NCBI GenBank assembly: GCA_030828305.1
Contig: JAURCU010000010.1
Location: 1-42,373, forward strand
DNA from: Luteolibacter sp.
GTDB taxonomy: Bacteria; Verrucomicrobiota; Verrucomicrobiia; Verrucomicrobiales; Akkermansiaceae
Direction: 5' to 3'
DNA: 42,373 nt
The notes under the pieces are model-generated. The model saw only the letters and a program-made list of their open reading frames with translations, was not told the DNA's origin and ran no database searches. The first letter of the stretch is position 1. Each line of letters begins with the position of its first letter. This document shows, piece after piece, positions 8,446-17,005 of this stretch. Made by a program: the position numbers and the translations under genes.

Positions 8446-10532
8446 AACACCCGATAAAGTGGCCCACACTATTGCTGGTATCGCTCGCTGGTATCACGCT
8501 GCGGGTGGAGGCCGCGCCGCTACCCCTGCGAATCGAGAAATTCGAAGGGCCCAGTGACGCTTTTATAAGCACTCCGGACCTCATCACAATCCGCGGCCCC
8601 ATGTCGATCCGTGCGATTCCAGCAAGCACCCCGACACCAGCAGACACCGTGATAGAACTCGACTATTTCTGTGTCGGCGGCATGCCCTCCTTCGTTGCGA
8701 CTCTCGGCCCACCCTTTGCACCCACCTCGTCGCGCCAACTGCCCCCACTTGTGCATAGCGAAACCTGGAGCACTTATGCATCGCGGATTTCCACCGCCGC
8801 AACTCCGCTACCCGATGGCTGGAAGGAGCTGCGTCTGGACCTTCCCTTGCCCAAAGACCGAAATCTCCAAATCCGCAACATCCGGCTACGCCCGGAGCGC
8901 CCCGGCGAATTCGATACGATCAAATCCAAACCTGCCGCCTCTTCATCCAGAGAGTCCCTTCAGGCCTATCTCGATCAGATTTTTCCGGCAACGATCTCCA
9001 AAGTTTCGGTCGGCACCAAATCCGTGCGGGTGGAAGGGAATTCCGGAGGGCAACGTCAGGATCTTTTTCTCGCGGACATCCCGATGGACCAGCTTCTGGG
9101 CGATCCCCGCAACTGGCACACCCTCGTGGAGATCCATCCGGACGAAAGTGGGGATTTCCTGATCGACATCCCCCGGCACAGACAGCGCGACGGACTGGAC
9201 TACGATCGACTGACCTCCCGTTGGCAGTTGGTTAAACAGTCTGGCCACAACCGCAAGCCGATCTCACACGCCCGTTACGCAGAGTGGGTCGCCTGCCGCA
9301 GCCCCTCACTTCCGCCCGCAAAGCCTTCCAGCAAAAAAGGCCTCGGCGGATGGCGCAACGGAATCCTACCGAACGAACTCAAAGACCTCGGTATATCCGC
9401 AGTCACCGTCAACATGTTGGTTCACTCCCTGGTCTCGCTCAAGCCGGGCCCCGGAACCACACCGACCAAGTGGCAGGGAAAAACCTATCATATCCGCCAA
9501 GACGCGCTTTCACGATACGATCAGGCATTCATCGAGGCCCATCGGCACGGGGTAATGGTCTCGGCTATCCTGCTGCTGGCGAATCCCGCAAAATCCGCAA
9601 ATCCGGTGGTGCACAGGATGGGCCATCCAGACGCCATCAAGACAGGCACCTACGCCATGCCCAACATCACCTCTGCCGGCGGAATCGGCCTTTACGGGGC
9701 GGTACTCAATTTCATGGCAGAGCGCTGGTCCAGGGCGGATGCGAGATTCGGGCGCGTCCATCACTGGATCATCCATAACGAGGTCGATGCCGGATGGGTG
9801 TGGACGAACGCGGGCAATAAGCCGGACATCGTTTATATGGATCTCTATCAACGATCCATGCGCCTGACGGATCTGATCGCCCGACAATACGATTCTAACA
9901 GCCGTCCATTCATCTCTCTCACACATCATTGGGCAGAGAGAGGCAACGCGAATTGGTATGGTTCCAAACGCATGATCGAACTGCTGACGGCATTTACCCG
10001 GGCAGAAGGGGATTTCCCTTGGGCACTCGCCTATCATCCATATCCCCAGAACCTGTACAACCCACGCACATGGGAGGACAAACAGGCGACCTTCAGCTTT
10101 AATACCCGCAAGATAACGCCAAAAAATATCGAGGTGCTCGATGCCTACATGAAGCAGCCTGGTATTCTTTATCATGGAAAAGTGCGACCGGTGCATCTGT
10201 CCGAAAACGGCTTCAACTCAAAGGACTACTCGCCCAAGGAACTGGAGGATCAGGCAGCCGGTATGGCAATGGCCTGGAAAAAGATCTCCACGCTATCCTC
10301 TATCCAGTCCTGGCAATACCATAACTGGATCGATAACCGTAGCGAGGGCGGCCTGAGAATCGGCCTGCGGAAATTCCCTGACGCGCCCGGCGATCCGCTT
10401 GGCAAGAAGCCTATCTGGTATCTCTATCAAGCGCTTGGAACCCCGCAGGAGGACGCGCTCAGCGAGCCTTATCTCAAGACCATCGGTATTTCATCATGGT
10501 CGGAAATCATCCATCGGGGGCCGGTCCATTGA
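8442..10532 (+). CDS. DUF5722 domain protein, predicted glycoside hydrolase
   Basis: This 696-residue protein begins with a signal peptide (MKHPIKWPTLLLVSLAGI, cleavage near VEA) and carries the DUF5722 region from about residue 270 to the end. I recognise the family by HHWIIHNEVDAGWVWTN, LTHHWAERGNANWYGSKRM, ALAYHPYPQNLYNPRTW and QYHNWIDNRSEGGLRIGLR. The function is not established to my knowledge. Asn446-Glu447 (HNEVD) and Glu588 (HLSENG) have the order and spacing of the acid/base and nucleophile of clan GH-A TIM-barrel hydrolases, so I infer a glycosidase. Its start lies in the last bases of the rhamnosidase gene (ATGA), which suggests that both act on the same polysaccharide. The roughly 250 residues before the barrel look beta-rich and may bind sugar. 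Confidence 0.85.
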   Translation: MKHPIKWPTLLLVSLAGITLRVEAAPLPLRIEKFEGPSDAFISTPDLITIRGPMSIRAIPASTPTPADTVIELDYFCVGGMPSFVATLGPPFAPTSSRQLPPLVHSETWSTYASRISTAATPLPDGWKELRLDLPLPKDRNLQIRNIRLRPERPGEFDTIKSKPAASSSRESLQAYLDQIFPATISKVSVGTKSVRVEGNSGGQRQDLFLADIPMDQLLGDPRNWHTLVEIHPDESGDFLIDIPRHRQRDGLDYDRLTSRWQLVKQSGHNRKPISHARYAEWVACRSPSLPPAKPSSKKGLGGWRNGILPNELKDLGISAVTVNMLVHSLVSLKPGPGTTPTKWQGKTYHIRQDALSRYDQAFIEAHRHGVMVSAILLLANPAKSANPVVHRMGHPDAIKTGTYAMPNITSAGGIGLYGAVLNFMAERWSRADARFGRVHHWIIHNEVDAGWVWTNAGNKPDIVYMDLYQRSMRLTDLIARQYDSNSRPFISLTHHWAERGNANWYGSKRMIELLTAFTRAEGDFPWALAYHPYPQNLYNPRTWEDKQATFSFNTRKITPKNIEVLDAYMKQPGILYHGKVRPVHLSENGFNSKDYSPKELEDQAAGMAMAWKKISTLSSIQSWQYHNWIDNRSEGGLRIGLRKFPDAPGDPLGKKPIWYLYQALGTPQEDALSEPYLKTIGISSWSEIIHRGPVH

Positions 10533-10590
10533 GGCTGGGAGGCGGCCACAAGAGCAATGCCTGCTGAGCGCCCACAGCGTCATAAAAAAC

Positions 10591-10606
10591 GCCGGCTCCC
10601 GGTTTT
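10591..10606 (+). terminator. Possible weak terminator after the glycan cluster
   Basis: GCCGG, a three-base loop and CCGGT form a short stem (one G-T pair) followed directly by TTTT, with an A-run just before it. It lies about 60 bases after the DUF5722 stop. The stem is short, so termination here is only plausible. Confidence 0.3.
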
Positions 10607-10746
10607 AAGTATTTGCTCTGGCGCTGGACTACTCCTGAATGTCACATCAGCAGGAAATCGATGGGCCAGACTGGGGCGATCAAGTCTCGACTTGCGACCC
10701 CCATTGACCGCTGATTGTTTCTCATCCAGCAAGCCTGTTTGCCTCC

Positions 10747-11211
10747 ATGCACCTCCGCCTGTCCGACCAAGAACTCGCAACCCTGATCGAAATGGTCAGT
10801 CTGGCGGCCGATGTCGCGGTCTGGAATCGAAAGGATGGCGCCCAACACCAACTGGATGACTTCGAGCATCTGGAAGCCAAGTTACTAGCGAAAGCCGCCC
10901 ACGCTGGACTTGGCGACCTGTTGGAGTTCGACAACGAGCGACAGCGCTACCAGTTGCGCCAGGACCTCCCCCAACCCTTCTTCTTTCAGGAATGCTATGA
11001 CGAATTCCGCAATGAAAGCTTTTGGGACGAGCTCGCCATTCGCCTTGCAGATCGCGATCTGGCGAAAGCCATAGGCCCCAAGCAATGGGAGGCGCTCAGT
11101 GAGGACGAGCGCCGAGAGCGCACCAAGGATATCGAACACCGCTACTGGCAGGAATTCACAAAACGCGGCGTCGATCATGTCATCATGCTTCACCCGCGCG
11201 AAGAAGGCTAA
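10747..11211 (+). CDS. Uncharacterised acidic soluble protein, 154 residues
   Basis: I do not recognise this protein. It has no signal peptide or membrane segment, is rich in Glu, Asp, Arg and Gln, and is probably mostly helical. Notable stretches are LRLSDQELATLIEMVSLAAD at the start, the middle segment FFFQECYDEFRNESFWDELA, and SEDERRERTKDIEHRYWQEF. The early LSDQELATLIEMVSLAADV reads like a helical regulatory or effector-binding segment, but no known DNA-binding motif is visible. It lies 21 bases before a DUF3392 gene and is likely co-transcribed with it and the FHA gene. The ATG at 10747 is the first in frame and has no Shine-Dalgarno, as is usual in this window. Confidence 0.75.
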   Translation: MHLRLSDQELATLIEMVSLAADVAVWNRKDGAQHQLDDFEHLEAKLLAKAAHAGLGDLLEFDNERQRYQLRQDLPQPFFFQECYDEFRNESFWDELAIRLADRDLAKAIGPKQWEALSEDERRERTKDIEHRYWQEFTKRGVDHVIMLHPREEG

Positions 11212-11232
11212 AAGGCTCCAACCCCATCCGGT

Positions 11233-11556
11233 ATGAACCATATTCTTGAAACCACCGCTTCCTGGCTCAGGCCCAATCTGACCCTGATTGCCTTCACCTT
11301 CGTCTGTACCCTGCTGGTCCTCTATGGCCACAAGATCACCCGCTTCTTCAAACACATCTGCCGCGCCTACCCACTATGGCTCCGCGTTCTGGTTTTCATG
11401 GTCGTCAGCGGTGTTGGCTACGGCTGGGCCACCAGTGAGCTTACTGGATTGCTCAAGAACCACCTTCTTGAGGCTGCCGGAAAATGGCTTTTCGTCTGGG
11501 TGCTGCTGATCTTCATCGGTCTGGGAATTCTCGCCGACCGCAGCAAGCAGGTATAG
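11233..11556 (+). CDS. DUF3392 family small membrane protein
   Basis: The 107-residue product is an integral membrane protein with three predicted membrane segments: about 17-31 (LTLIAFTFVCTLLVL), 49-66 (LRVLVFMVVSGVGYGW) and 84-100 (KWLFVWVLLIFIGLGIL). The pattern LYGHKITRFFKHICRAYPLW, the RVLVFMVVSGVGYG segment and the TGLL turn match my memory of DUF3392, a family of unknown function best known from gamma-proteobacteria such as Vibrio. There are no catalytic residues to suggest chemistry. It sits between a soluble acidic protein and an FHA membrane protein. A hairpin overlaps its stop codon. Confidence 0.78.
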   Translation: MNHILETTASWLRPNLTLIAFTFVCTLLVLYGHKITRFFKHICRAYPLWLRVLVFMVVSGVGYGWATSELTGLLKNHLLEAAGKWLFVWVLLIFIGLGILADRSKQV

Positions 11557-11576
11557 CCACCGCAAGTCGGGGCTAT
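11553..11576 (+). terminator. Hairpin straddling the DUF3392 stop codon
   Basis: ATAGCC (11553-11558) pairs with GGCTAT (11571-11576), and inside it CCG (11560-11562) pairs with CGG (11568-11570) around CAAGT, with one bulged A. The stop codon TAG is in the first arm. There is no T-tract directly after it, so it may terminate poorly or act as a 3' stabiliser or processing element. Confidence 0.4.
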
Positions 11577-11602
11577 TGCTGGTTTCTGATTCTCAATTTT
11601 TG

Positions 11603-11625
11603 TTTTATCCTCAAGGAGGATGAGA
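11603..11625 (+). promoter_or_regulatory. Leader hairpin hiding a strong Shine-Dalgarno before the FHA gene
   Basis: ATCCTC-AAG-GAGGAT forms a six-pair stem with a three-base loop, and four further A-T/G-T pairs (TTTT with GAGA) can extend it. AAGGAGG (11613-11619) is almost wholly inside the loop and 3' arm. It abuts an ATG (11620) that opens a nine-codon frame (MRKIILPTS) ending five bases before the FHA start codon at 11654. This could be a regulatory leader. A chance palindrome is the alternative. Confidence 0.35.
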
Positions 11626-11653
11626 AAGATAATTTTGCCGACTTCCTGAACCC

Positions 11654-12409
11654 ATGCCCACTCTCACCATCACCACCCCGACTGGCGTCTCGCAACGCTA
11701 CGAGATCAGCCCTAATCGGCAAAGCGTAACCCTCGGGCGATCCACCAAGAGCGATATCCGGATCAACTGTGAGTCCGTCTCCGGCCAGCACGCTGCGCTG
11801 CATAAACTGGATGATGGATATGTGCTGCACGATCTCGGCTCGACCAACGGGACCAAACTCGATGGAAAAAAAGTCTCCGAGATCCAACTGGAGGAAGGCC
11901 AAAAAATACATCTTGGTAACGTTGTTTTCGATTTCGTTGTCGACAAACTTGCCGAAAAGACCAACAGGCCGATCAAGACGCCCGAGCCAGACGGCAAACC
12001 CGAAACCAAGCAAGAAACCGCGTCGGAAAACAATCCGGTGGTACTCGGCCTAGCCATGACGGGTATTGGTCTAATCCTGCTCGGCTTCTTCGTAATGCTC
12101 GGCATCGATGCCATCAAGGACATCTCCCAACGCCCTCAGAACTTCATCCTCGGTGGCGGTGCTCTGATCTTCACAGGGATGGTCACCCTGATCTCCATCC
12201 TTTTTGTCACCCGCGGCGTCAAGATCCCCAAACTGGTTGTCAGCTTCAGCGAGGAAGAGGAGCAACCCCGCTGCAAGAAGAAGCAAAAGGAGAAAAAACG
12301 GGATGAGGACGAGGATAAGGATGAAGGCGAAAACTCCCAAATCGCACAAGCTGCGATCGACCTTCTCGAGCCATCCGACCAAAACAAGGAATCAGGAACT
12401 GAGAACTAG
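11654..12409 (+). CDS. FHA-domain membrane protein
   Basis: The 251-residue protein likely reads phospho-threonine on a partner protein at the inner membrane. Residues 1-95 are an FHA domain with the core binding residues in place: LGRS (27-30), SGQH (43-46) and STNG (63-66). A Lys/Pro/Glu-rich linker (100-126) leads to two membrane segments (about 127-150 and 164-187). The tail (200-251) is highly charged, with KKKQKEKKRDEDEDKDEGE, and ends in a short helix. The FHA domain and tail should both face the cytoplasm. No kinase is nearby, so the partner is unknown. The upstream DUF3392 gene is a possible partner from gene order. The leader holds an unusual hairpin. The gene converges on the DUF1501 gene with only 12 bases between them. 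Confidence 0.88.
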   Translation: MPTLTITTPTGVSQRYEISPNRQSVTLGRSTKSDIRINCESVSGQHAALHKLDDGYVLHDLGSTNGTKLDGKKVSEIQLEEGQKIHLGNVVFDFVVDKLAEKTNRPIKTPEPDGKPETKQETASENNPVVLGLAMTGIGLILLGFFVMLGIDAIKDISQRPQNFILGGGALIFTGMVTLISILFVTRGVKIPKLVVSFSEEEEQPRCKKKQKEKKRDEDEDKDEGENSQIAQAAIDLLEPSDQNKESGTEN

Positions 12410-12421
12410 GAACAGCCGCGC

Positions 12422-13894
12422 CTAAGCCAACAGATCCTTCACCACATGGCCGTGTACATCAGTCAGGCGGTAGCGGCGCCCTTGGAAGGTGTAGGTCAGG
12501 CGGGTGTGGTCGATTCCTAGTTGGTGCAGAATGGTAGCGTGCAGGTCGTGCACATGGACGGTGCCGGCCGTGTCACCGTCCTTGGAAGGCTTGAAGATGG
12601 GCGCTGCGTCGGGACCGAGGATGTTGTAGCCGTAGTCGTCGGTTTGGCCGTAGGTGTGGCCCGCCTTGACACCCGCCCCCGCCATCCAGGCAGTGAAGCA
12701 GCGTGGATGGTGATCGCGACCGTAGCTGGTCTTGGTGAGCTTGCCCTGGGAATAGGAGGTGCGGCCAAACTCGCCACCCCACACCACAAGGGTGTCTTCC
12801 AGCATGCCGCGCTGCTTCAGGTCCTTGATGAGGGCCGCACAGCCCTGGTCGGTTTCCTTGGTCTGACGCTTGAGACCAGCCGGCGCATTGCCGTGCTGAT
12901 CCCAACCCGGATGATAAAGCTGGATGAAGCGCACGCCGTTCTCGGCGAGACGGCGGGCCAAGAGGCAGTTGGCCGCGAAGGTGCCGGGCTTGTTGACATC
13001 AGGACCATACATTTCCTTCACCGACTCGGACTCGGTGGAAAGGTCGGTCACTTCCGGAATACTGGTCTGCATGCGGAAGGCCATCTCGTATTGGGCGACA
13101 CGAGACTCGATTTCGGGATCGAGTTCGTTTTGGAAGTCGAGGCGGTTGAGGTCACTGAGCTTGTCGAGCAATGCCCGGCGACCGGAGCGGCAAACGCCGT
13201 CGGGATTGGTGAGGTAAAAGACCGGATCGTCACCTGCACTGAAGCGCACACCCTGATAGCGTGAGTCGAGGAAGCCGTTACCCCACAGGCGCGCATAGAG
13301 CGGCTGGTCGGTGGGCTTCTTGGTGGCAAGTACCACAAAACTGGGTAGGTTCTCGTTCATGGAGCCCAGGCCGTAAGTCACCCAGGAACCCATCGAGGGA
13401 CGACCGGCAATCTGGGAGCCGGTCTGGAAAAAGGTCATTGCCGGGTCGTGGTTGATGGCCTCGGTCCACATCGATTTGATGAAACAGAGCTCGTCAACCA
13501 CGCCCGCGGTGTGCGGTAGCAACTCGCTGACCCATGCACCCGATTCTCCGTGCTGCTTGAATTCGAACTGGGAGCCGGCCAGCGGCAGGCTCGACTGGTT
13601 TCCTGACATGCCGGTCAGGCGCTGGCCATTGCGGACATCATCGGGCAATTCCTGGCCATTGAGTTCATTGAGCTTGGGCTTGTAGTCGAAGAGGTCCTGC
13701 TGGGCCGGGCCACCCGACATGAAAAGGTAGATGATACGCTTGGCCTTGGGCGCGTGATGAGCGATCAAGCGCTCCATGTCCGCCTGCTCACCCGTCGACC
13801 CAAGCATGCGCTGCGGGAGTAGCGACGCCAGAGCAGCACCACCGATACCAGTGGACAACTTGGAGAGGAAATGACGACGGGTGATTTCGAACAT
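12422..13894 (-). CDS. DUF1501 family Tat-exported protein
   Basis: DUF1501 proteins are sulfatase/phosphatase-fold proteins of unknown activity, widespread in Planctomycetes and Verrucomicrobia. This 490-residue member opens with a twin-arginine signal (TRRHFLSKLSTGIGG, arginines 6 and 7). It shows the family markers IYLFMSGGPAQQDLFDYKP, INHDPAMTFFQTGSQIAGRP, FIQLYHPGWDQHGN, VVWGGEFGRTSYSQG, YGRDHHPRCFTAWMAGAG and HDLHATILHQLGIDHTRLTY. The His/Asp-rich motifs would bind metals as in alkaline-phosphatase-superfamily enzymes. It starts six bases after the stop of the cytochrome-type DUF1549/DUF1553 gene, the pairing usually seen for this family, so the two are very likely co-expressed and work together in the periplasm. 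The substrate is unknown. Confidence 0.93.
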   Translation of the reverse strand: MFEITRRHFLSKLSTGIGGAALASLLPQRMLGSTGEQADMERLIAHHAPKAKRIIYLFMSGGPAQQDLFDYKPKLNELNGQELPDDVRNGQRLTGMSGNQSSLPLAGSQFEFKQHGESGAWVSELLPHTAGVVDELCFIKSMWTEAINHDPAMTFFQTGSQIAGRPSMGSWVTYGLGSMNENLPSFVVLATKKPTDQPLYARLWGNGFLDSRYQGVRFSAGDDPVFYLTNPDGVCRSGRRALLDKLSDLNRLDFQNELDPEIESRVAQYEMAFRMQTSIPEVTDLSTESESVKEMYGPDVNKPGTFAANCLLARRLAENGVRFIQLYHPGWDQHGNAPAGLKRQTKETDQGCAALIKDLKQRGMLEDTLVVWGGEFGRTSYSQGKLTKTSYGRDHHPRCFTAWMAGAGVKAGHTYGQTDDYGYNILGPDAAPIFKPSKDGDTAGTVHVHDLHATILHQLGIDHTRLTYTFQGRRYRLTDVHGHVVKDLLA

Positions 13895-13900
13895 GGCGGG

Positions 13901-16900
13901 TCAGCGAAGCATGATATTTGCGTCGAGATTGAGCAGGGCCTGGGCCAGAGCGGCGTGGGAAGCGAGTTCTACAGGATCTATGGAAGCGTCGGCAGCGGAA
14001 TCTCCGACCTTGAGCAGGGCCTCTGGATCGGAGGCATCGCTCATGAATACTTCGCGCTGCTCTCTGATGAGCGCCACCAGAATTTCGAGGTGCTTGGTGC
14101 TCGGTTGCTTACCGGCGACTTCGCGGTAGGCCCAGCGGGCGCGCTGTTGATCAGTGCCCCCACCCTCCCTGAGGATGCGCTCACCCAGCTTGCGCGCGGC
14201 CTCCACATACTGCGGGTCATTGAGCAGCACCAGCGGCTGCAGCGGCGTGTTGGTGGTTTGGCGGCGCGTCGAGCAAACATCTCGGGTGGTGGTGTCGAAG
14301 ATCATCATGTTGGGCGGCGTGGTGGTGCGCCGCCAGAAGGTATACATGGAACGGCGGTAAAGCCCCTCTCCTAGGTCACGTTTGTAATCCGGCAGGAAAT
14401 TATTGAGCACTTTCCACATCGAGCCGGGCGCTTGATAGGGTTTGACCGGAGGCCCACCGACGGTGTCGGCCAGAAGACCGGCATGATCGAGGGCGGAGTC
14501 ACGCAGCTGCTCGGCAGTGAGACGGCGGGCGGGACCTCGGGCCAGGAGTGCATTCTGGGGATCACGTTCTCGCAGTTCGGGCGAGACCGCCGAGTCCTGG
14601 CGGTAGGTGGCACTGAGCACCATCTGTTTGATCGCGCGCTTCTGATCCCAGCCGCTGCTGATGAAGTCACGCGCCAGCCAGTCGAGCAGGTCGGGATGGC
14701 TCGGTTGAGCTCCCTGCAAGCCGAAGTTGTCGGAGGTCTCTACGATACCGGTGCCAAAGATCTCCTGCCAGATACGGTTGATGCTCACGCGGGCGGTCAG
14801 CGGATGGTCAGCCATCACCAGCCAACGGGCAAAGCCAAGGCGATTGCGGGGCTCGCCTTCGGGAAAGGGCGGCAACCAGTCCGGAGTGATGCGTTGCACC
14901 TGCTTGCCACGCTGGGTGTAGTCACCTCGCTCAAGAACGTAGTGCGGGACCGGCTCTTTACTTTCGACCATGGTCACGATTTCACGCACCTGGTTCTCCA
15001 CTTGACGGTAGGCAGCACGCGCATCATCGAGTGCCTTGCTCAGCTTGCGGGCCACAGCATCCACTGCGCTAAAGTAGTATTCACGCATTTGGCCGCTGGT
15101 GGCCTCAATCTTGGCAAGCGGCTGATTGGCATGGAGCGCCCTGGCTTCCAGAGTGGTGATTGCGCGCCGATGGATGACCACCTCGTCAATCATCCCGCCA
15201 GCAATACCGAAGTCGCGGCCGCGACCGCAAAATCGCAGCCCACTACCAATGTTGTAGTCGCGAGTTAGATTGTCGACGACCACCCGTGTCTCCGCCTGTT
15301 GACCATTGATGTAGATGGCCAAACCCGCGGCCTCGCGCGAGCCGTCGCTGGTGACGGTGATATGGGTCCACTCTTTGGCGGGAATCTCCTCAAACGTGGT
15401 GATGGAAATCGCATTGCCGGGAAACTCGCGCACCAAGGACCAGGTGACACGACCTTCCTCGAGCAATGTCTCGTATCCCGAGAAGGGACGATCGAAGGAG
15501 GAAGAGTTGGCAAACACCACCGCACGCGGATAACGGGTTGCAGGCTTGATCCAGAGGGAGAAGGAAACCGGTTGATCCGCATGCTTGATGCCAAAATCAG
15601 GTAAGCGGGTGAGACTATCGCCATCCGCGAGTATTCCTTGGCCGAATTTGCCGGGCTTGAGCTGGTTGCCACCCAGATGAGCATTCTGTTTGGCATCCAC
15701 TGCGTTGGTCAGCGCATTTGGATCCTGTTCAAAACTGAATGCTCCGACCCGGTCTGCAGTGGGCATGTCGCGCTTGGAGGCGTCGAGCCATTGCTGGAAG
15801 GCGTGCTCGGAAGACTTGATGTGTTGGGTGAGCGCGACTTCGGCATCCTCCACCTGTTTGGCGAGTTCTGTGAGTTTGGCCTCCTGCTCGGGGGTCGGAA
15901 GCATCAATGCCGGCTGCGGCAACACAGTGCCACGCGTTTGGCCACCTTTCAGAATCCCGAATTCGTCAATGCTGTTGAAGAACGCGCCCATGGAATAGAA
16001 CTCCTCCGTCTTGATGGGGTCATACTTGTGGTCGTGGCAGCGCGCACAGTCCATGGTCAGAGCGAGAAAGGCGGTGCCCACCGTGTTGACACGGTCCGAA
16101 ATACCTTCCTGTCTAAACTCCTCAGGGACCGATCCGCCCTCGTTGGTCTTGCGGTGGATACGGTTGAAGGCCGTTGCCAGGCGTTGATTGCGCGTTGCCT
16201 TGGGTAAGAGGTCGCCGGCGAGTTGCTCGATGATGAACTCATCGAAGGGCTTGTTGTTGTTGAATGCCTCGATCACCCAGTCGCGGTAGGGCCAGGCATG
16301 CATGTCGACGTCTGCCTGGAAGCCGAAGGAGTCAGCGTAGCGTGCAACATCCAGCCAGGGAACGGCCATGCGCTCGCCAAAACGGGTTGAGGCCAAGAGA
16401 TGATCGACCACTTTCTCGTGCGCTTGGGGTGACTCGTCGGCCAAAAAGTTGTCGATCTCCTGTTGGCTGGGAGGGAGGCCCGAAAGATCAAAAGTCACCC
16501 GGCGCAACCAGCGCTCACGGGATGCCTCCGGGGTCGGCTTGAGACCCTCCTTCTCCAGCTTGGCCAGCACGAAGTGATCGATGGGATTGAGGGCCCAATC
16601 CTTCATCTTGGGCATGGGCACTTTTACCTGCTCCGGGGGTGCCACGAAGGCCCAGTGGCGCTCGTATTTGGCACCTTCACTAATCCAGGTCTCGAGGAGC
16701 TTCTTGTCGGCCGCGCTGAGTTTCAGATGCGACTCAGGAGGCGGCATGATATCATCGGGATCCGTGGCGTGGATGCGATGGATGAGACTGCTCTTTTTGG
16801 GGTCTCCGGGCACAATAACCCCGGCTTCAATGGCTGCCTCGCGTACATCGATACGCAGATCCGCCTCACGGGTATTGGCGTCCGGGCCGTGACAGAGAAA

Positions 16901-17005
16901 ACATTTGTCGCTGAGCAGCGGCAACACCTCTCGGGCATAGGACACCGGATTAGCCCCCTGAAGACAGGTGACGGGAACAATCCAAATGGCCAAGGCACGC
17001 AGCAT
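13901..17005 (-). CDS. PSD1-type cytochrome c domain protein (DUF1549/DUF1553) with LamG insert
   Basis: The 1034-residue secreted protein has a short signal peptide (MLRALAIWIVPVTCLQGA). Next come a planctomycete cytochrome c domain with heme site CFLCH (Cys35, Cys38, His39) and PDDIMPPP, then a DUF1549 domain (about 130-345; WLRRVTFDLSGLPP) containing a second CARCH (Cys320, Cys323, His324). A LamG-like lectin domain follows (about 425-630; VSFSLWIKPATRYPRAVVFA and EWTHITVTSDG). DUF1553 makes up the C-terminal third (PLTARVSINRIWQEIFGTG, SYRQD-like SATYRQDS, ARGPARRLTAEQLRD). The function is unproven; heme-based electron transfer during oxidative attack on a glycan is an inference from the domains. 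It is transcribed just ahead of its DUF1501 partner (six-base gap). The start codon is the first ATG before the signal peptide. Confidence 0.93.
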   Translation of the reverse strand: MLRALAIWIVPVTCLQGANPVSYAREVLPLLSDKCFLCHGPDANTREADLRIDVREAAIEAGVIVPGDPKKSSLIHRIHATDPDDIMPPPESHLKLSAADKKLLETWISEGAKYERHWAFVAPPEQVKVPMPKMKDWALNPIDHFVLAKLEKEGLKPTPEASRERWLRRVTFDLSGLPPSQQEIDNFLADESPQAHEKVVDHLLASTRFGERMAVPWLDVARYADSFGFQADVDMHAWPYRDWVIEAFNNNKPFDEFIIEQLAGDLLPKATRNQRLATAFNRIHRKTNEGGSVPEEFRQEGISDRVNTVGTAFLALTMDCARCHDHKYDPIKTEEFYSMGAFFNSIDEFGILKGGQTRGTVLPQPALMLPTPEQEAKLTELAKQVEDAEVALTQHIKSSEHAFQQWLDASKRDMPTADRVGAFSFEQDPNALTNAVDAKQNAHLGGNQLKPGKFGQGILADGDSLTRLPDFGIKHADQPVSFSLWIKPATRYPRAVVFANSSSFDRPFSGYETLLEEGRVTWSLVREFPGNAISITTFEEIPAKEWTHITVTSDGSREAAGLAIYINGQQAETRVVVDNLTRDYNIGSGLRFCGRGRDFGIAGGMIDEVVIHRRAITTLEARALHANQPLAKIEATSGQMREYYFSAVDAVARKLSKALDDARAAYRQVENQVREIVTMVESKEPVPHYVLERGDYTQRGKQVQRITPDWLPPFPEGEPRNRLGFARWLVMADHPLTARVSINRIWQEIFGTGIVETSDNFGLQGAQPSHPDLLDWLARDFISSGWDQKRAIKQMVLSATYRQDSAVSPELRERDPQNALLARGPARRLTAEQLRDSALDHAGLLADTVGGPPVKPYQAPGSMWKVLNNFLPDYKRDLGEGLYRRSMYTFWRRTTTPPNMMIFDTTTRDVCSTRRQTTNTPLQPLVLLNDPQYVEAARKLGERILREGGGTDQQRARWAYREVAGKQPSTKHLEILVALIREQREVFMSDASDPEALLKVGDSAADASIDPVELASHAALAQALLNLDANIMLR

